Assembly (NCBI RefSeq): GCF_018861865.1
Contig: NZ_JAHLDV010000004.1
Span: forward strand, 1 to 64,000
Length of the DNA: 64,000 nt
Direction of reading: 5' to 3'
From: Clostridium frigoris
GTDB taxonomy: Bacteria; Bacillota; Clostridia; Clostridiales; Clostridiaceae
In this document: positions 62,953 through 64,000 of the stretch, piece after piece
Layout of the letters: each line of letters starts with the position of its first letter
Numbering within the stretch: position 1 is the first letter of the stretch
Translations under genes and position numbers: made by a program
The notes under the pieces: generated by a model
Told to the model about the DNA's origin: nothing
Database searches by the model: none
The model's input: the letters and a program-made list of their open reading frames with translations, nothing else

Positions 62953-63741
62953 ATGTCTATAGAAAGACTAAAAGGAATAATGAAAACTAAAGGTTATGTG
63001 TATGTAATCTTAGGTGTATTATGTGAAATCTATTATGTGGGGACAATAATATTTGGTGGGATAGTAACTTTTGCATGGTTTTACCTAGGTATTGGAATAT
63101 TATTAATAACACTAGGATTAAAAGCGAGAAAAAATAAGAAAGAGTACATGCTATTAAGACCAGGCAAGATTAAAAACATGGTAAAAATATGTTTTTCACT
63201 TGGTTTAGTTTCTGTTGTAATTATAGAAGGTTTAATAATTCAATCAGCTATAGTAAAAGATAAGGGGAAAAGTGACTATCTGATGATTTTAGGGGCAGGT
63301 ATTAGAGGAGAAGTTCCTTCAACTGCTCTGTTTCAAAGACTTTATGCTAGTTTAGAATATATTAAAATTAATCCTAATATTAAAATAGTAGTTTCAGGTG
63401 GGAGAGGTTCTGGTGAGAGCATTACTGAAGCGGAAGCCATGAAAAGATTTTTAATAAAACATGGAGTTTCAAAAGATAATATTATAAAAGAAGAAAGGTC
63501 CACCAACACTTTTGAAAATATGAAGTTCACAACTCATATTTTAAAAAAAACAAATAAAGGAGAAAAAATAGAAGTAACTATTGTAACAAATAATTTTCAT
63601 ATGTTCAGAGCTAAATTTTTAGCACAAAGACAGGGATTAAAGGTATATGGTTATCCGGCACCACTTCATCCAATGTTAGTACCTACTTGCTTTGCCCGCG
63701 AATATTTAGCAGTAATAAATTCGTTTATATTTGATAGATAA
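62953..63741 (+). CDS. DUF218 (YdcF/SanA/ElyC-type) membrane protein
   Basis: This 262-residue protein has two or three N-terminal membrane helices (about 15-50 and 75-98) and an extracellular DUF218 domain (about 110-262). The domain has YLMILGAGIRGEVPSTALFQ, the conserved VVSGGRGSGESITEAEAM loop, EERSTNTFENMKFT and TNNFHMFRAKFLAQRQGL. E. coli relatives affect envelope integrity (ElyC, SanA); the enzymatic activity is not established. AAAAGGAG precedes ATG 62953 by about 7 bases. It stands alone. Confidence 0.93.
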   Translation: MSIERLKGIMKTKGYVYVILGVLCEIYYVGTIIFGGIVTFAWFYLGIGILLITLGLKARKNKKEYMLLRPGKIKNMVKICFSLGLVSVVIIEGLIIQSAIVKDKGKSDYLMILGAGIRGEVPSTALFQRLYASLEYIKINPNIKIVVSGGRGSGESITEAEAMKRFLIKHGVSKDNIIKEERSTNTFENMKFTTHILKKTNKGEKIEVTIVTNNFHMFRAKFLAQRQGLKVYGYPAPLHPMLVPTCFAREYLAVINSFIFDR

Positions 63742-63929
63742 TATTATTTTAGAATAGATAGATGTGCTTTTATAAAATTTGATAAAAAAGACAGTATACG
63801 CATATATGTATATTTATACATTGTAATAAACATAATAATTAATTTAAGAAGTGATTATTTATAGTGTTTGCTTCTTTAAATGGCTTATAACAAGGGTTTA
63901 AAACTTTAATAAATTATTACAGTTACCTA

Positions 63930-64000
63930 TTGACATATGCATTAAAATACAATATAATGTATATATACAGTAAGTGATTTATTCTATTAATTCAGGAGGT
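63930..64000 (+). promoter_or_regulatory. Consensus promoter and ribosome binding site of a gene beyond the window
   Basis: TTGACA (63930-63935), 17 bp, TATAAT (63953-63958) is a perfect sigma-A match. AGGAGGT occupies the last seven bases, so a start codon should lie just past position 64000. The preceding bases from 63742 are AT-rich with no gene. Confidence 0.85.

Overview
The window looks like chromosomal DNA of an endospore-forming, anaerobic Clostridium (Clostridium sensu stricto). The evidence is very AT-rich DNA with strong AGGAGG-type ribosome binding sites, a gerA-type germination operon, HydG with a TM1266-type protein for [FeFe]-hydrogenase maturation, sigma-I/RsgI, SAM-I and TPP riboswitches, and many intrinsic terminators. 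The species cannot be decided from the sequence alone. There is no rRNA, tRNA, CRISPR array, prophage or intact transposase.

Layout. 0-5.2 kb: a small unknown gene, nicotinate phosphoribosyltransferase, a secreted NlpC/P60 peptidase, and an overlapping AAA-ATPase/TOPRIM-like gene pair that resembles anti-phage modules. 5.3-13.3 kb: an amino-acid permease, a second permease, a DUF3048 lipoprotein, a GlpA-like FAD oxidoreductase, a beta-carbonic anhydrase-like protein, and the thiamine transporter ThiT under a TPP riboswitch. 13.7-15.6 kb: a structured leader, then the TM1266-type protein and hydG. 15.7-19.1 kb: metY-metA under a SAM-I riboswitch, then a YbaK-like deacylase under a second SAM-I riboswitch. 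19.3-24.6 kb: a methionine-repeat protein, a second YbaK, a YjeM-like antiporter, an unusual PLP-fold/GNAT fusion and a sugar O-acetyltransferase. 24.8-31.1 kb: a UPF0316 protein, a MarR-MFS efflux pair with visible operators, a flavodoxin, an M29 aminopeptidase, a zinc ribbon and a Cys-rich secreted protein.

31.3-33.4 kb: a two-component system broken by three in-frame stops. 33.7-41.9 kb: a seven-gene germinant-receptor operon in the order A-B-C-B-C-C-B, whose three C proteins all lack a lipobox cysteine. 42-44.4 kb: small and unknown genes, a thioesterase and a DnaQ-like exonuclease. 44.5-48.5 kb: a LytS/LytT-type two-component system followed by a CstA/BtsT-type transporter. 48.6-52.5 kb: anti-sigma RsgI, sigma-I, a DUF5667-like secreted protein and small basic or acidic proteins. 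52.9-55.1 kb: proB-proA. 55.4-62.6 kb: an alpha-glucoside or other disaccharide phosphorolysis operon (GH65 phosphorylase, LacI regulator, ABC importer without its ATPase, beta-phosphoglucomutase). 63-63.7 kb: a DUF218 membrane protein. The window ends on a consensus promoter and a ribosome binding site for a gene beyond the edge.

The least explained structure is a dispersed family of five 69-178 bp hairpin elements (5096, 22415, 25404, 30063, 44188). Their outer stems show compensatory base changes. One copy supplies the C-terminus of the TOPRIM-like protein and another supplies the ribosome binding site of the exonuclease gene.
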